Part shown: positions 1-11,475 of the stretch, piece after piece
Layout: the number at the start of each line of letters is the position of its first letter
Numbering within the stretch: position 1 is the first letter of the stretch
DNA from: Dreissena polymorpha
Taxonomy: Eukaryota; Mollusca; Bivalvia; Myida; Dreissenidae
Length of the DNA: 64,000 nucleotides
Direction of reading: 5' to 3'
Assembly: GCF_020536995.1 (NCBI RefSeq)
Contig: NC_068356.1
Coordinates: 22,239,809-22,303,808 of the forward strand
Notes under the pieces: generated by a model
What the model was told of the DNA's origin: nothing
Databases searched by the model: none
What the model saw: the letters and a program-made list of their open reading frames with translations, nothing else
Position numbers and translations under genes: made by a program

Positions 1-417
1 TCTTTTTTCAAAAAATTTCAAGGTTTAGTGGCCGTGCCCCTACCATCATACATCGAGCGACCCACCAGATTCACTCGTCACATGCATCCCCTCTTTTACA
101 GAAAGATCCATACCACTGCAAATTATAAGTTTTCATTTTTCCAAAGTGCTATTGCGATGTAGAACAACCTCCCTGCCACTACAGTGTTACATCCTGATCT
201 TGAAGGGTTTAAGCGGTCCCTGCTTTCCCCTTCTAACCATTGAACTCCTAGAGACGTGTTTTTATCAGTTTTTTAACTTTAAATCACTTCACCTAGCATG
301 ATCAATCTAACATACTTTTATCTTTCTCACTTTTTCACTTTTAACACTTTTATCTAGCACTGACTGCGTACCTGTCAATAATACCCGCAAGGGGAGTTAG
401 ACAGTATAGATATATAG
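1..417. other. non-coding stretch
   Basis: AT-rich sequence with no ORF, splice pattern or repeat that I can recognise. Confidence 0.5.
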
Positions 418-793
418 ATGGATGGATGAATGGATGGATGGATGGATGGATGGATGGATGGATGGATGGATGGATGGATGGATGGATGGATGGATGGATG
501 GATGGATGGATGGATGGATGGATGGATGGATGGATGGATGGATGGATGGATGGATGGATGGATGGATGGATGGATGGATGGATTGATGGATGGATGGATG
601 GATGGATGGATGGATGGGTGGATGGGTGTCCTTGGGTGGGTGGGTGGGTGGATGGATGGATGGATGGATGGATGGATGGATGGATGGATGGATGGATGGA
701 TGGATGGATGGATGGATGGATGGATGGATGGATGGATGGATGGATGGATGGATGGATGGATGGATGGATGGATGGATGGATGGATGGATGGAT
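418..793. repeat. (GGAT)n microsatellite
   Basis: About 94 tandem copies of a GGAT tetranucleotide, with one impure patch near 612-650 (GGGTGGATGGGTG type). The long ORFs it opens on both strands (MDGW and HPSI repeats) come from the repeat and are not genes. Confidence 0.97.
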
Positions 794-3700
794 AGTATCC
801 AGATTGAATGTTTGGGTATCCGATAGTGAATGATGATGGTCATGGGTCTATATACCCCAACTTTCATAACAAATGAACGGGTATCCAGGTGGAATGCATG
901 GATGCTTCAATTATACAGCATATGTATACAATCGTATATTATATCCATTTGCATTTAGTCGTTAATTGAAGAGTATAATTGGGTGTCGGTCATTTCGCAA
1001 CATACCATTATCACAATTTCTTACATAATGATAACATGTGAGCATCTCTTCGTCATACTTAACTCCGCCAAAAATTAAGATTAAGTCATTAATTAAAGCA
1101 AAATACGACGCTCAAAGTTGACTTCAACCGGAGTCATATTGGAAGATACTTCAGTGTCCCATCCTCATTCCTGCCATTGTCTGGCAACCATAACACGTAA
1201 GTGCTTGGTGATGATAATAGACTGTTTGATTTAGATGAATGAAGAGATAGTTGTTGTTTCGCCATGATAGTTTTCAATACATATATTTTTATTTAATTTT
1301 GAAAAAAAAGTTTCTAATTTATATGACCTTGAATTTTGAGCTGGGGAAACATTCGTAAACGAGACGAACCATCTGCACATGCTGTTCACTGCAGAAAGTT
1401 AGGATTAAAGCACCTAAATAGAAATCATTGTTAAACAAGCTGTATCGTTTGTAAGTTTTTATGAGTTATATCTTTATTTAATATTGAGCTTGATCTTTGG
1501 GCTACGGATCCAAGTCTTACACGCAACACGCTGTATCCACACGGTGAATATTTTTGGAAGGTTACTTTAAAATTGCATGATGATTTATCATGTTATATAG
1601 CCCGGATTTTTTTTTGTACGGACACATGCATGCACGCAAATACCATGAATACACGCAACCATTTTGGGCAGCTTTCTCGAGCTTTCTGCCAGCGGACTTG
1701 ACGAAATGAGCTTATCGGTATAACAGGCACATCGCAAGCTTTATTTGTAGAAAATTACCGTGGTTATAAGAAAGGTTACTGAACTTTGCGGAAACTAACT
1801 CTAGTATGTTTCAGGAACTTTTTCAGATAAGGAAATATTGTCCATAATTGCAGCAACCATCTGTTCACACCACGAATAACAATAACCACACTTGAGGATG
1901 AAATAAATGTCCGAGAGCTGTGTTAATGTCATCTTCTGCCATACACAGCACATTTTCACAAGCAGTTTAACAATAAACAATACTCATTTCAATTTTCAAT
2001 ATAAACGGTATTGGCATTTATAAATAATTTAATATCAGAAAATACTGCTATAATTTCTGCGATGAATGTAAAGTGAACATTTTGTTCATATTGGTCACTA
2101 GATAAAAATATTTTTCAACATAAACAAAATCAACTTATAATATAAATGTATATGTATCAAAGGAAAATTCATTTACAATTGTTTGAGGTAATTTGATAGA
2201 AAAATAGTGCACTTCATACTACAGTTGTCAGTACTAAAATATCTGCAAGTACATTCTGGTATAGACCTACTATATACAATGATTTGAGAATGCTATTCTT
2301 CCAAGCTCCGCACATAAATCTATTCGGTTTAAAGAAAATACTAGTTACAATTTGGGTAAAAAAAATATTACATGATCAGATCGAAAAAAAAACTTGTCAT
2401 TGTGTACCTCTATATCTCTATAAATGACTTTTTTTCAAAATATCGATGTTACTTTGTCAGAACGGTGGTAAAGTGGGTTCAAAAACAAGGTCGCTTTAAT
2501 AAATCATACAAAAACGTTTGACTACTCTCGAAGCCATAGATACGACTCAATATTGCTGAAACTTTGCTTAAAACTTAATCTTAACAATATCTAGGTATAA
2601 TGTGAATCTGGTTCAAGTAAGGTTAAAAACAAAATCATCCGATTTAATCGTTAAAAACGTAACCATTCCAGAAGTCACATTTAAAACTCAATTTCGATGC
2701 CACTTCGCCTGAATGGTTATGTGCACAATATCTAAGACAAGTTGAATCTCGGTCCACGGATGTCAATAACTTGATCACCAGGTCATAGATAAAACTTTTT
2801 TAAAGGCAAAGAAAAATATATTATTAGAAGCTGCTTTTAAACGCTCAGCGAGGTACCCAATCCAAATGTGCAGATTTTTTTTTTAATTGAACATCGGATG
2901 TACCAAAATGCTAAATGAGACCATTCCAGTTGAGCTATATGAGCACACAAACAACTCAAACAAGAAATACAAAAAATGACGTTCCTTGAACGGATCCGTG
3001 ATTCTGGTAAAATTAATCAAGAAATACAAATTTATTTAAAGATACGAATAATTGATGTGGCAACAATGTCATTATCAATATGTCAACTCGAAACTTCGCG
3101 CATTATTTATGGAAGCATTTTCAACAAAGTTACATCACAATCATTCATCCTTCACAATCTGACACTGCTGTGCCACTTGCCAATACGAATGCAGTTTCCT
3201 CCTGCTCTAAATGCAATTTATGCAAATACCATTTTCTTTTGCATATTATTTTGTTTAGCACACAATTATCGGATAAAAAAAGACACATTTGGGGCGATAT
3301 TTAATTATAAAGCCTCTTTGTGCAATAAGACGATTGCGTACAAAAGCAGGATCGCAAAAGCAGCGCTGCAGTTGAATACAAGTTTTTACTCCACGTGCAA
3401 CACTTACATTACACAAGTATGACGTCACGCATAACAAACGTTTTCTTTGCCATCAAAATTAACCCAACCAAATATCCTAAAACATGTTTTGGCGAGTTGA
3501 ACTTGAGTACTACGACACGACCTTCAACTCTTTGTAGCCTCCTTGAGCATGCATGTTTTCGTTTTGGACCAATGGATGAACATTCCATTAAGCTGATATA
3601 TCAGTGACATCTATGGGGATGAATATGTAATGAGTGCATGCTCGATTGAAATAAACGGTAACTGTTAGTTATTTCACAGACAAAAACTAATCTTGAAATT

Positions 3701-4213
3701 GTCAATTTATGACTTTTTGTTGTTGAACACTATTGCTCGTTTTATGACAATGCATCATATCGTGGATATTGAATACTAGTATTATTTATTTGGCCATATT
3801 CCAAATTATACCGAAATCCTTAATCGAGGGATAATGACACTATTAGTGTTGCGTGAGACTAATATCATACTCTGGGAAATACAATATATGCATATTACAT
3901 ATGCAACTAAAAATAATAGCATCCCAAACCAAGATATACATATACCGCAAACGGTCGTTTTTCATCAGTGCTGAACACGCCAGTGCATTCGATTTTCAGT
4001 ACACGATTTATTCTGTGATTGTTTTAATTGCATCATTCACGCCTTATACCTTGTTATTAAAAACGAGGACATTAAATAGAGGTTACGTGTTGGCTGAATG
4101 AAATAGTAGATAAATAACTGTTTTAATGTAAATTATACACCAACTTTTTATATCTCGATAATAGTTGTAGTAAAAGGCATAGACAAATTATTTGTAGTAA
4201 AAACATGAAAAAC
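794..4213. other. gene-free stretch
   Basis: AT-rich DNA upstream of the GPCR. A 148-codon ORF near 2976-3422 has no recognisable domain, and its composition matches the surrounding DNA. I see no convincing gene or repeat family here. Confidence 0.5.
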
Positions 4214-4214
4214 G

Positions 4215-4309
<95 letters not shown>
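4214..4309. repeat. (AC)n(AT)n microsatellite
   Basis: A short AC run passes directly into about 39 AT dinucleotides. Confidence 0.97.
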
Positions 4310-4312
<3 letters not shown>

Positions 4313-4441
4313 AAAGTAAAAACACGTGTCTGGGATTTTAAATATATATTGATTTAGCCAACGCGTTTCGCATAGCTCATCAGGGCATAATATAATATAT
4401 TACAACGTCAAAATGTCATGGAGATAACGTCATATCAATTA

Positions 4442-4449
4442 TGACGTCA
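4442..4449. promoter_or_regulatory. CRE-like palindrome TGACGTCA
   Basis: This is a perfect CREB/ATF-type octamer with several half-sites (AACGTCA) within 60 bases, roughly 0.9 kb upstream of the GPCR start codon. The motif is seen directly. Any regulatory role for the receptor gene is inference. Confidence 0.3.
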
Positions 4450-4548
4450 TAACGTCAATAAATATTAAATGAAATTTAATTTGGGTTTAAATACATGTAT
4501 AAAATGTTGTTCTTTTGCTAACCTAGCTGAAATATTGTTCGAAAATAG

Positions 4549-4727
<179 letters not shown>

Positions 4728-5305
4728 GTTGATTGCTCTATAATTGCTCGTTTAAGTCAATAGCAATTGTTTTTGTTCTAAGAATGATTACCTGATGATA
4801 CCGTTTATTTAGTATTTAATTACTTCCTGAGCTGAGAAACAAACGTCTGATCATAACCCACAAGAATCAGGAAGATCGAGTATCGTTATGAATAAGCGAC
4901 TGCTAATTGGATTGTTCAAACGGAATGTAGGCCCAGAAATAAACATATACAAACATAAATAAGGCGGCGATGACGGACGAGTGTCAGGCCTTTATTGCAT
5001 GCCCGTTTAGAATGCTTAGCCTGTGGATTACCAATTGCAAAAATAGCTTGGAGAAATATGGACCGATAGGAAAACAAACGGCTGTCGTTCGAATACAGAT
5101 TATTATTAATAGTTATTTGCATACACTTGTGAGACAGTGGATAGCAGTTTACATAGGTCTTGTGCAGAAAGACATATCAGCAGCATATGGCGCGATAATA
5201 GGTGGTCTTTTAAGTCAAACAACGCCGATTAAGTTTTCATTACCTAAGCAGTACATCGAAAGTGTCAGGCGACTTCAGCTTAAACACTGTATTCGAAGCG
5301 AAAGC

Positions 5306-7866
5306 ATGGAAACTTACGCTTATTACGAGAATGACCGAATATTTGACTTATACGAGAATGAGTCGAGGGACAAGTACGATATAGGACAGGACTTGTATGC
5401 TCTATTGGACCAAAGTGATGACCACTTCATTCCCGAGGACTTCAGTCACGGTCTCAAGGTTGTGTTGGCGGTGCTGTACAGCTTCCTGTCCGCAGGCGCG
5501 CTTGTAGGGAACGCCTGCGTCCTGGTGGTGATACTGACACATCCAGCCATCCGAACCGTCACCAACACGTTCATAGTGTCCCTGGCGGCGAGCGACGCTC
5601 TAATTGCCGCCTGGAACATGCCGCTCCAGCTCGTGTTCTACGTGCGTAACGAGTGGGGCCTCGGGGAGGGCATGTGCAAGGTGACCAGCTTCGTACAGGG
5701 AGTCAGCATACTGGCCAGCATCCTCACGCTGACCGGAATCTCCATAGAGCGGTAGGAGTTCCGTGGTTTTGTCCAGTCTTTTCTGTTATGATGCTCATTT
5801 GTTAAAGCGGAAATCAATAATACCATCCCGGAATATTTGCAATTTCTTCAATTATAATTATTGAATTTATAGCATTTATACGAAATGCTGCATTCAATGA
5901 ACGCCTCCTATTGATTAAATATATAGCTTTGCGACGTTTTGTTTCGAAAAGAACGTTTCGCAATGTCATATTCGCTTGAAATGTGTTGATTAGTCTTGTT
6001 TTATTCATTATTAACTCAATAATTTATTATTAAAAATATGCCACGCAATTTCTCTATTTAGTGTTTTATATATAGCAAATTGTTGAATATATTCAAAATA
6101 AGTAAAAGTGTAAATACGTTTGATATATTGTTTATTTGTATGTTGCATTTGTAGGCGTAAACAGTCTATATATTATACATGTACATGTATACCAATCATA
6201 AACCGCTTTTAACAGTTTATCAAACAAATGCTGAATCATAATGTAATTATGATAAAAATAAAACATGCAGCATGCATATACAAGTCTTTCTCTTCCCTCA
6301 CTTGAGAACATTCATCTCTGATAATACATAAAAATATTCAAGCGAAAACTGTAAATATCTTCAGGTGGAAGTGAGATTACCTCTGTGTTGATTTTGTTCA
6401 TTTATATTATTACGCAACGTATTATTTCTATGTCTTCTATGGTGAGTCATAGATTATAGCAGATTTATTAACATCATTCTAAATGCCCTTAATGTAGGCG
6501 TATACTTTTTAACACATGCCATATTTAAGCGGTTGACGAAAATATACATTAACTACATTTGTATAGTTACAAAACGGTTTGTATATAAAAGTACGATAAA
6601 TAAATACATGTTAAGTGACAAAATCGTAAATTTCAAACAAATTTACAGTAAATACTGTATGTAGATTTTGCTTTTGGTGTTTTATGTTTTAAGAGTTGTG
6701 AACTTAAACATATATTTGAGTAAAGTCCGCATGTACACCTGTTGGCCTACACCTACAGCTAAAATAGGACGTAAATGTGTACAAATTACTAATTAAACTG
6801 CATACTATTTGCCTATGATAATTGGTCTTTTTGCGTCTATGCATGTTTATACTACACACTTACAAAATAGAAAATATGGTAGTATCCCGTGTGAAAATGA
6901 AACGAGTCCATTAAAAAAAAGAAATAAATATTTACTAGTGTATTTGATACTGATTCCCCAGCTAGCGGAATTATGTTACAAGCGAAAATGTTGAAACCAT
7001 GATTTTATGTAACACGTACCCCTGAAAAAATGCAGCCAATTAGGCACGCTGTATGAAATTAAGTAGGTCCCATTTGGGTAAAATGCATTTTGTTTTCTTA
7101 CCGTAATAAAGCGTATATATACTGTGACTGTTACTCGCCTAACATAGTGACATCATGATGACGTTAGTTCACTTTCTGCTACAGGTATTACGTCATATGC
7201 AACCCCATCAAGGCCCGTCACATCAGGAGCACGCGTACAGCTTTGGTCACCGTGCTGTTGCTATGGCTGGTCGCCATGGTTATCATGATCCCGAATTTGT
7301 GGATCCAAAGACTTGAAACTCGGTTGGCATGGCAGCACGGCGAGGATCCTCCGATAAAAATCGTGCACATCTGTGTGGAACAGTTCCCCAAGTTTGTCTA
7401 CAATGTCGCGTACACATACGGACACTTCAGCGTTCTTTTTCTCGTGCCAGTATGCGTCATGATCTACGCGTACATCCGGATGGGACGGATACTTTGGTAC
7501 CGGAAGTACATAGGCGAACCAATTTTCGCCACGCAGATGAAGGATAAGAGGGAGGAACAAAAGAGGAACATTGTGCGCATGCTACTGGTCATCGTGCTAT
7601 GTTTTGTCATCTGCTGGTTTCCGTTTTTCGCGATACACTTGGTGTTAGTGCATTGTAAACTCAACAAAACCTTCCGCGTTCTTGTTTCGTTCGCGAAAGC
7701 GTTCGGGTATTCCAATTCATTTATAAATCCCATAATTTACTTCTTTCTGAACGCAAAATTCAATCGCGTCCTCCGCAATATTTTACCGTGCAAAAACTTT
7801 TGCAATTTGAGAACTAGAACAGCTCGATATTCCAGAAAACCAAATACACAGGTGTCAACGGCATAA
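5306..7866 (+). CDS. rhodopsin-family (class A) peptide-type GPCR, two exons
   Basis: Exons are 5306-5751 and 7185-7866, giving 375 aa. The 1433-bp intron has the donor CG|GTAGGA and the acceptor CTACAG|G and splits the Arg codon of the E/DRY motif in phase 2. Class A signatures are all present: Asn69 in TM1 (GN), LAASD in TM2, Cys124 before TM3 and Cys212 in the second extracellular loop (disulfide pair), Glu148-Arg149-Tyr150, CWFP at 292-295 in TM6 and NPIIY at 330-334 in TM7. Two Cys (351 and 355) could be palmitoylated, and Asn18 sits in an NES glycosylation sequon. The ERYYVICNP stretch and TM2 wording resemble cholecystokinin, orexin and related neuropeptide receptors, but I cannot name the ligand. 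The frame is also open upstream to an ATG at 4970 (487 aa). I prefer 5306 because residues before it look like translated 5'UTR and the acidic, tyrosine-rich N-terminus starts there. It would act as a plasma-membrane receptor signalling through G proteins. Confidence 0.9.
5752..7184 (+). other. GPCR intron
   Basis: AT-rich intron with no recognisable repeat or embedded gene. Its position inside the E/DRY arginine codon is one I know as a recurrent intron site in class A receptors. Confidence 0.8.
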
Positions 7867-7928
7867 AAACTGCATTGCCAAGCATTGACTCCGTGCATCT
7901 CCGTTCATCTCGCACGCTTGACCGACCT

Positions 7929-9366
7929 CTCACGAAACATTGACATCACAAGTAACATTGACATCACACGAAACATTGACATCACAAGGAACATGGGCAT
8001 CACAAGGAACATTACCATCACAAGGAACGTTGACATCATAAAGAAAATTGACATCACACGGAACATTGACCTCACAAGGAACATTGACATCACAAGGAAC
8101 ATTGACATCACAAGGAACATTGACATCACAAGGAACCTTGACATCACAAGGAACATTGACATCATAAAGAACATTGAAATCACAAGGAACATTGACATCA
8201 CAAGGAACATTGACCCCACAAGAAACATTGACCTCACAAGGAACATGGACATCACATGGAACATTGACATCACAAGGAACATGGACATCACAAGGAACAT
8301 TACCATCACAAGGAACCTTGACATCACAAGGAACTTTGACATCACAAGGAACATTGACATCACAAGGAACATGACCATCACAAGGAACCTTGACATCACA
8401 AGGAACATGGACATCACAAGGAACATTAACATCACAAGGAACCTTGACATCACAAGGAACCTTGACATCACAAGGAACCTTGACATCACAAGGAACCTTG
8501 ACATCACAAGGAACATTACCATTGCAAGGAACCTTGACATCACAAGGAACCTTGACATCACAAGGAACCTTGACATCACAAGGAACATTGACATCACAAG
8601 GAACCTTGACATCACAAGGAACATGGACATCACAAGGAACATTGACATCACAAGGAACATTGACATCACAAGGAACATTGACATCACAAGGAACATTACC
8701 ATCACAAGGAACATTACCATCACAAGGAACCTTGACATCACAAGGAACCTTGACATCACAAGGAACCTTGACATCACAAGGAACATTGACATCACAAGGA
8801 ACATTGACATCACAAGGGACATTTCCATCACAAGGAACCTTGACATCACAAGGAACCTTGACAACACAAGGAACATTGACATCACAAGGAACATTGACAT
8901 CATAAAGAACATTGACATCACAAGGAACATTGACATCACAAGGAACATTGACTTCACAAGGAACATTGACCTCACAAGGAACATTGACCTCACAAGGAAC
9001 ATTACCATCACAAGGAACATTACCATCACAAGGAACCTTGACATCACAAGGAACATTGACATCACAAGGAACATTGACATCACAAGGAACATTGAAATCA
9101 CAAGGAACCTTGACATCACAAGGAACCTTGACTTCACAAGGAACATGGACATCACAAGGAACATTGACATCACAAGGAACATTGACATCACAAGGAACAT
9201 TAACATCACAAGGAACATTGACCTCACAAGGAACATTGACATCACAAGGAACCTTGACATCACAAGGAACATTGACCTCACAAGGAACATGGACATCAAA
9301 AGGAACATTACCATCACAAGGAACCTTGACATCACAAGGAACATTGACCTCGCAAGGAACATTTAC
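7929..9366. repeat. 18-bp minisatellite, about 80 copies
   Basis: Tandem copies of an 18-base unit close to ACATTGACATCACAAGGA, with common variants CCTTGAC, ATGGAC and ATTACC. It begins about 60 bases after the GPCR stop codon, so it probably lies in that gene's 3'UTR. Because 18 is a multiple of three and the unit has no stop in several frames, ORFs of 485-504 codons run on both strands (NIDITR on +, FLVMSM on -). I treat these as repeat artefacts unless transcripts show otherwise. Confidence 0.95.
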
Positions 9367-9727
9367 ATTATTATCTACACTAGAGTTGCTACTTCATAAC
9401 AATTGTCATAACTATTCTTTCATGTCAATTATATCGTCCAACTGTGGCATTTTGAATAAGGTTGCCCCCAGGTATAATTATAAACAGAATACACTTAAAG
9501 TTAGAAAACAAAGTGCCACGTGTTTCTCCTCGGATTTAAATAGCTTTTTTACAATTTAAACATATTTTCAAATATCAAATTATCATCTGCGATTACTGCA
9601 TGCGCGTCTTTACCAAATGTGACCGTCAAAACATATACTGATCATGTCAAATTGTATTTTGTAATTCCGGTACAATCAAGATGCGTATGATGATCTCAAC
9701 ATTTCATTTCAAGTACTGTTTTGCTTT

Positions 9728-9733
9728 AATAAA
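9728..9733 (+). terminator. possible poly(A) signal of the GPCR gene
   Basis: AATAAA hexamer downstream of the minisatellite. If used, the receptor mRNA would carry the whole 1.4-kb array in its 3'UTR. Nothing else supports it. Confidence 0.25.
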
Positions 9734-9844
9734 ATCATTGAACATTCTGCGTTTCATGTGAATGGCCTTAAACAATTCTTTATAAATACGAGAACCAAAT
9801 TGTCATGCACTGAACACGAATTTACTTTACCTTAAATGTGTCGC

Positions 9845-10091
9845 GTTCTGAGAAAACTGGGCTTAATTCATGTGCGTAAAGTGTCGTCCCAGATTAGCCT
9901 GTGCAGTTCGCACAGGCTAATCAGGGACGACACTTTCCGCTTTAATGGTATTTTTAGTTTCAAGGAAGTCCCTCCTTACCGAAAATCAAGTTTAGGCGGA
10001 AAGTGTCGCCCCTGATTAGCCTATGCGGACTGCACAGGCTAATCTGGGACGACACTTAACGCACATGAATTAAGCCCAGTTTTCTCAGAAC
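9845..10091. mobile_element. 247-bp foldback MITE-like element, copy 1
   Basis: The ends GTTCTGAGAAAACTGGGCTT and its inverse bound a nearly complete palindrome. Each arm also contains its own small hairpin (AGCCTGTGC..GCACAGGCT), and a central spacer holds TTTTTAGTTTCAAG. The inverted match continues a little outwards (ATGTGTC/GACACAT). A second copy of exactly the same length lies at 55496-55742, and degenerate relatives lie at 18824 and 34967. It has no coding capacity. The class is non-autonomous; the source transposase is unknown. Confidence 0.85.
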
Positions 10092-11466
10092 AAGACACAT
10101 AAATGTAAAAAGAAGGTGTTGTAAACTTGTATATTTACGTCATTGTTGTGTAATATTTGCTGTTATTATTACAATGAGGTATTTGTGTATGAAAATGTTG
10201 TATTTTAATGATTTTAAATATTTTAAATTATATGTTTATGCACGTATAAATATTGTACGTAGAGTAATAAAACATAATTGTTTTTAAGAGGTATCTCTTC
10301 GTTCTATTCAATGAAATGCTTAAACAATTATGGTCAAGAACAACAGATTAACAATTGTTGCTGTTGTAATAGATCCCAGTCAGAAATCACATGCTATATG
10401 TTTGTATACAAGATAGTGTATGCATGTAAGCATGTGATTCCTAAAAAAGAGGAATTGCGTTTATATGTATGCATACCTGCGGGGAAAAGAGGCATTGACT
10501 GATTTTGCTCATTTCCCGACACAAGCGACAGTATTCTACAGGAATCAACAGTTTACAGGAACATGATTTTCTAAGCTGAATTTAAGCTTCGGAAAAGTAA
10601 CGACTATTATAAAACTACAGAACTACATCAGTACAGTATAGTGAATGGCACACAGTCTTGGAAACGTATGATGAGGGCTACATTTAGAATAGTGCATTAA
10701 CTATGATTGCATTGTAAGATATATTATTCTTTAAAGAGTAATTATGTTGAGTCATTGTCAGTTATTAGAGTTCGTCAAATATAAATGTATATAAAATAGT
10801 TATGTAAAAAATATTATATTTATTAATGAGAATATGAGCCATCCCCCAATCGTTGATGGAAAAATTCGCTCAACCCTTTTCAAAACCTTGGCTACGGGCC
10901 TGACTACTTTATTTACTACATTTGAACGATGATTATCAGATTTAAAAGCAATTTACTGACTAATATATTGTGTTAAACTTTCCTTTTGTGGGTGTAAATG
11001 GTCGCACAACGATAACTTATTAATTTGAAACGTCATTAACACATTCTAATATAAATTCTTATTTATATTGTCAATCAATACATCGTCCCGTGAGTATTTT
11101 AGAATACTGTCTAGTATTATCGAAAGAAAATACAGGCGTAACTTATCATTAATACCAAGGGTTAAATAGGTTAAATAAATATATGCTACGTGCTTACTCT
11201 TCCCACACATACAAAACATGAAGCATTTCGCTACATATCATACTGTTACTGTGTACAGTGAATACCAATCTCTACAACACTATACAAACGACGTGCACTA
11301 GTCACAGAGTCGTGGTTTACACGGGAAGCCACGTGCGCACGCGCTACTTTACCTGTACGAGCTTATGTATACCTGAATACTACGTACACCAGAAACGCGT
11401 GTGTTTACATACATTTTGTTCTGGAATATCTGCCACACCGGGCGTGTGTGATATGTAGGCAACAAA
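10092..11466. other. intergenic stretch
   Basis: AT-rich DNA between the foldback element and the ASB-like gene. Its last 150 bases, with several CACGTG/ACGTGC-type words, are probably the promoter region of that gene. No other feature seen. Confidence 0.4.
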
Positions 11467-11475
11467 ATGGCGGCC
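11461..11475 (+). promoter_or_regulatory. YY1/TISU-like element over the start codon
   Basis: The start codon of the ASB-like gene sits in AACAAAATGGCGGCCGC. This is close to the YY1 site AANATGGCGGC and to the TISU initiator SAASATGGCGGC, with one mismatch to the latter. In vertebrates such elements mark TATA-less genes with very short 5'UTRs. The match is visible; its function in this animal is inference. Confidence 0.45.

Noticed and set aside
397-867. Long ORFs with MDGW and HPSI repeats
   Set aside because: Pure translation of a GGAT tetranucleotide tract; same openness on both strands and no unique protein sequence.
2976-3422. 148-codon ORF as a possible membrane protein
   Set aside because: AT-rich composition like its surroundings, no domain, no splice or start context, and a rival ORF in another frame over the same stretch.
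4970-5305. Extended N-terminus of the GPCR from the ATG at 4970
   Set aside because: The 112 added residues show no receptor-like or signal-peptide features. The start at 5306 gives a normal class A length. Not fully excluded.
7885-9399. 504-codon repeat protein as an independent gene
   Set aside because: It starts at a TTG, consists almost only of an 18-bp minisatellite, and the opposite strand is just as open.
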